Of a stretch of DNA of 64,000 nucleotides, positions 61,594 through 64,000 are shown piece after piece. The number at the start of each line of letters is the position of its first letter. Position 1 is the stretch's first letter. The stretch is from Caecitellus pseudoparvulus (taxonomy: Eukaryota > Bigyra: Bicosoecida). The position numbers were made by a program, and so were the translations under genes. The stretch is from the NCBI GenBank assembly GCA_965644315.1, contig CBFFRQ010000089.1:248001-312000 (forward strand), given 5' to 3'. Under the pieces are notes generated by a model. It was not told the DNA's origin. It saw only the letters and a program-made list of their open reading frames with translations, and made no database searches.

Positions 61594-64000
61594 CTAGCGG
61601 CGAGTTGGTGTGCGTGACCTGGATCGAGACCGGCTGGGCGACTGCCCAACGACCAACTGGGCACTGGCCCCCCGAAACAAGCCTGGGTGCGGGGCTGTAG
61701 GAGAGCTTGCAGGGCCCTTTCCGGGGCCACCGCCTCCTCCCGCCACCCCACTGGTGTCAGTGGTTGGCTTGGCAGGGGGGGGGGCACCGTCACTCGGCTT
61801 GGGGAGGGGTGCCGTAAAACGCTTTACACTGCGCTTGCCTTGTGAGAACGCTCGGAGCAGTCGATCCCCAACACTTGGCCCGCTGTCGCCACCGCCTGCC
61901 GAGGCGGAGGGCGAATCTGCGGGCTTTGAACCTTGCGTAGGCTGTGCCGCTGGTGCTGCGGCCTTGGGCACGGGGGCTGGGAGACTCTCTGAGTCAGCCT
62001 TGAGGGGGGAGCTGACCTTGGGCCGCGCTGTAGAGACAGGTGACGCCAGAGCCGCCGGCTCGTGGGGGGCCGAGGTATCCGCTTTTCCTGCGGAATCCTT
62101 CTGCGGTTTGTGCTTCGGTTCCCTTGCGGGAGGTTCAGGTGCTACAGATGTGTCTGGCAGCGACACCCGCACTGCACTTGCCGGGAGGGCTGCTGCTCGT
62201 CGAGGGGGTGGGGAGCCCACAGACTCGAACTCCTCGTCTTTCTGCTGTTGCTTCTCCTTTTCCTTCGGCTGTTGGTCGTGCTGCTGCTGTGGGGGCGGCA
62301 AATCCTTTGCCGCCTCTCGTGCCTGGTGAGGTTGGGCAGGGGGTGGTGTCTTTCGTGCCGGCACTGCTGCCAGACGGGGAGGGCGAGGGGGCGTTTGCCG
62401 GCGCGGACGCCGCACAGCAGCAGTTGCTTGCTCAGGCTGTGGCACAGGGGGGCGGTCCTGCACTCCTCCTCCCTCTGAGGGGCTGGAGCGGGGGGGCGGT
62501 GCTTGGTGCAGCGGGGGGGGTGCCACGCGGGCCGGGGGGGGTGTCAGACTCGGTTTGGCACGCTCCTGCCGTTGGGCGACACTGCCCGGCGCGGGACTTG
62601 CTCTCTTCCCTGTGCTGGCCAGTGGAGACCTGTGCTGCTGAGGCTGGGTCTGAGGCTGAGGCTGAGGCTGGGGCTGGGTCTGAGGCTGAGGCTGAGGCTG
62701 AGGCTGAGGCTGAGGCTGAGGCTGGGTCTGTGCCTTCGGCTTGGGCTGGGGCTGTGCCTTGGACCGACTTGAGTCCGCCTCGCTGGCCTTGCTGGAGGTC
62801 GCGGCGGCTGGTGATGGAACTTGTCGACGGGGCGGCGAGAGGGGGGCGGGGGCCAAGTGGCCGCTGGACCGCGATCGGCGCAGGGAGCCTGTCCCGGGTC
62901 GGCGTTTGGGTTGCCCCCACTCATCCATGTCGTCCACGTCACTGTCGTCCGAGCTGGATGACGTTGACTCGGCTGCCTGCACGGCGTGGGGCACAAAGGC
63001 AGGCTGTGTCCCAGGACTGGACGACCTCAGATCGTGCTGGTTCAGCTGCGAGAAACGCCGCGAGGGCGTCAGCCCAGCCCGTTCAGGGGCCGGTGGTTCC
63101 TTGCCAGTTGTCTGTGGCTGCGTGCTCGATGGAAGGTAAGCAGGAGAAGCCTGCGCGTCAGACTTGCCAGCAAGTGGCCGGGACACGTCAGGGTCCTGCT
63201 GCGAATGCGATGCCCTCTTGGTCGCAGGCTTGATAAGCCCCGCCAGGGGTGCCTGTGCCGTGGGCTGTCTGCTCTGGGCAGGCGAGGCACTGCGCTGCGC
63301 GGCGGGGGAGGCTGCCCTGCCCTTGCTACTGCCGATGGAGTTGGATGACGGGAAACGCACTAGCACAGGCATGTCGGCCTCCTCCTCCACGGAAGGCGTC
63401 ACCTTGACGGGTGTGGAGCGCTGTCGGGGCAAGTGGGGGCTGCTGGCCCTGCGCTGGAGGGGCTGCGGGGGGGACAGTGCCGATCCTCTGGAGCTGTGCC
63501 GCAAGGTGCCTGGCTGCTGCGCCAGTAACGGGCTCGCTGCAGTGTGTGTTCGGGGTGGTGGCGTTCGTGCGCTGTCCTGTGCTTTTGGTTTTGGCGCAGG
63601 TGGCGGCGATCTGGAATCGCGCGCACTCGAAATTATTGGGCCTGGTTGGGCTTTCGCCAATGGCTTCGGTGCGGGTTTGGCTGCGCTCGACGAAAAGTGG
63701 TGCTGCGGTGCCGTGGAGCGTTCTTGTATGTCTTGCTGCCGAGCAGGGCTGTGCTCACGCTGCGGAGGCACGGCGTGCACCACAGTCACAGGGCTGCTGC
63801 TGTGCCCTGATGTTGCTGCTCGGGGTGGCTTCCCAGTAGAAGGTGAGGGTGCTCCTTTACCGCTGGTTGCAGTTCCTTCAAATGGATCAGGTCCTTCATG
63901 GGTGCCGCGTTTCGCTGTCTGCTGTTGGGCAGGCTTGGTGGCCGGTTCGCCTTGGGCCACCTGGAAACTACGTGACGAACGAGATGACGGGGAGCGCTTC
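61594..64000 (-). CDS. Pro/Ser/Gln-rich disordered protein, 5' end beyond the window
   Basis: The frame is open without an ATG from the stop at 61594 to the right edge, so the gene is partial (about 800 residues seen). The composition is extreme: Pro, Ser, Ala, Gln and Lys/Arg, with a Pro-Gln dipeptide tract, many SP/TP sites, and a C-terminal Ser-Arg dipeptide string (SRSRSRTPTRR). A Glu/Ser patch (SSSSDDSDVDDMDEWG) is the most conserved-looking part. No folded domain seen. Such SR/SP-rich proteins are often nuclear or cytoskeletal, but no function can be assigned. A splice acceptor (GTTTCCAG|GTGG) near 63961 could shorten this exon. Opposite-strand frames are also open here because of composition. 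Confidence 0.55.
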   Translation of the reverse strand, partial: KRSPSSRSSRSFQVAQGEPATKPAQQQTAKRGTHEGPDPFEGTATSGKGAPSPSTGKPPRAATSGHSSSPVTVVHAVPPQREHSPARQQDIQERSTAPQHHFSSSAAKPAPKPLAKAQPGPIISSARDSRSPPPAPKPKAQDSARTPPPRTHTAASPLLAQQPGTLRHSSRGSALSPPQPLQRRASSPHLPRQRSTPVKVTPSVEEEADMPVLVRFPSSNSIGSSKGRAASPAAQRSASPAQSRQPTAQAPLAGLIKPATKRASHSQQDPDVSRPLAGKSDAQASPAYLPSSTQPQTTGKEPPAPERAGLTPSRRFSQLNQHDLRSSSPGTQPAFVPHAVQAAESTSSSSDDSDVDDMDEWGQPKRRPGTGSLRRSRSSGHLAPAPLSPPRRQVPSPAAATSSKASEADSSRSKAQPQPKPKAQTQPQPQPQPQPQPQPQTQPQPQPQPQTQPQQHRSPLASTGKRASPAPGSVAQRQERAKPSLTPPPARVAPPPLHQAPPPRSSPSEGGGVQDRPPVPQPEQATAAVRRPRRQTPPRPPRLAAVPARKTPPPAQPHQAREAAKDLPPPQQQHDQQPKEKEKQQQKDEEFESVGSPPPRRAAALPASAVRVSLPDTSVAPEPPAREPKHKPQKDSAGKADTSAPHEPAALASPVSTARPKVSSPLKADSESLPAPVPKAAAPAAQPTQGSKPADSPSASAGGGDSGPSVGDRLLRAFSQGKRSVKRFTAPLPKPSDGAPPPAKPTTDTSGVAGGGGGPGKGPASSPTAPHPGLFRGASAQLVVGQSPSRSRSRSRTPTRR
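62640..62760. repeat. GAGGCT hexanucleotide repeat
   Basis: Imperfect tandem GAGGCT units, with GGGTCT variants. On the minus strand they encode the Pro-Gln tract of the disordered protein. Confidence 0.85.

Noticed and set aside
62040-63233. 397-codon plus-strand frame across the Pro/Ser-rich gene
   Set aside because: Rich in low-complexity Gly/Ala/Glu from the same repeat; the minus-strand frame is twice as long and ends with a plausible SR tail. Still, strand choice is less certain here than elsewhere.
1-64000. Bacterial features (CRISPR arrays, operons, Shine-Dalgarno sites, insertion sequences), rRNA genes
   Set aside because: None seen; introns, Rab, HSF and SepSecS show eukaryotic nuclear DNA. 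I could not run a tRNA or SECIS scan.

Overview
The window is nuclear DNA from a GC-rich, intron-poor eukaryote, most likely a unicellular alga or other protist. Evidence: spliceosomal introns of about 72-114 nt with GT..AG ends (donors often GTGCGT), a Rab GTPase with a C-terminal double-cysteine prenylation site, a heat-shock-factor DNA-binding domain, a cytochrome-b5 front-end desaturase and O-phosphoseryl-tRNA(Sec) selenium transferase. There is no plastid marker and the phylum cannot be named from this sequence alone.

Layout. 0.4-1.3 kb (+): REX1-B-like DNA repair protein. 1.8-5.3 kb (+): ankyrin-repeat protein. 5.4-21.0 kb (-): one gene for a secreted/membrane giant of about 5,000 residues, with an N-terminal module that is only recovered by splicing, a long array of two alternating repeat types, EGF-like and thrombospondin-like modules, about nine membrane helices and an acidic tail. 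21.0-22.9 kb: apparently gene-free. 22.9-27.9 kb (+): propeller-like protein with about eight C-terminal membrane helices. 28.0-29.7 kb (-): two complete aquaporin domains fused in tandem. 30.4-32.6 kb (+): front-end desaturase with an unusual N-terminal membrane extension. 32.7-35.6 kb (-): HSF-type transcription factor. 35.9-36.6 kb (+): Rab7-like GTPase. 36.9-37.5 kb (+): small two-exon secretory protein. 37.7-46.1 kb (-) and 49.4-57.8 kb (+): two inverted paralogues of about 2,800 residues with kelch and double BTB-like domains, flanking a methyltransferase-like gene at 47.3-48.5 kb (+). 58.3-59.9 kb (+): unknown secretory protein. 59.9-61.5 kb (-): SepSecS. 61.6 kb to the right edge (-): Pro/Ser/Gln-rich disordered protein, cut by the edge.

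The most striking structure is the inverted paralogue pair. Three co-linear blocks (645, 504 and 1,959 nt, exactly equal lengths in both copies) are almost identical, while the coding sequence between them has diverged strongly. The near-identity ends at or near the stop codon. This looks like patchy gene conversion (or patchy diversification) within an inverted duplication. Other points worth following: the four-NPA aquaporin, the repeat-built giant receptor-like protein with an in-frame TGA near its predicted mature N-terminus, and the presence of selenocysteine-synthesis machinery in the same genome.

The genes do not form an obvious pathway. Several are closely packed convergent pairs (3' ends 45-180 nt apart) or divergent pairs sharing 0.35-1.1 kb of upstream DNA, consistent with a compact protist genome.
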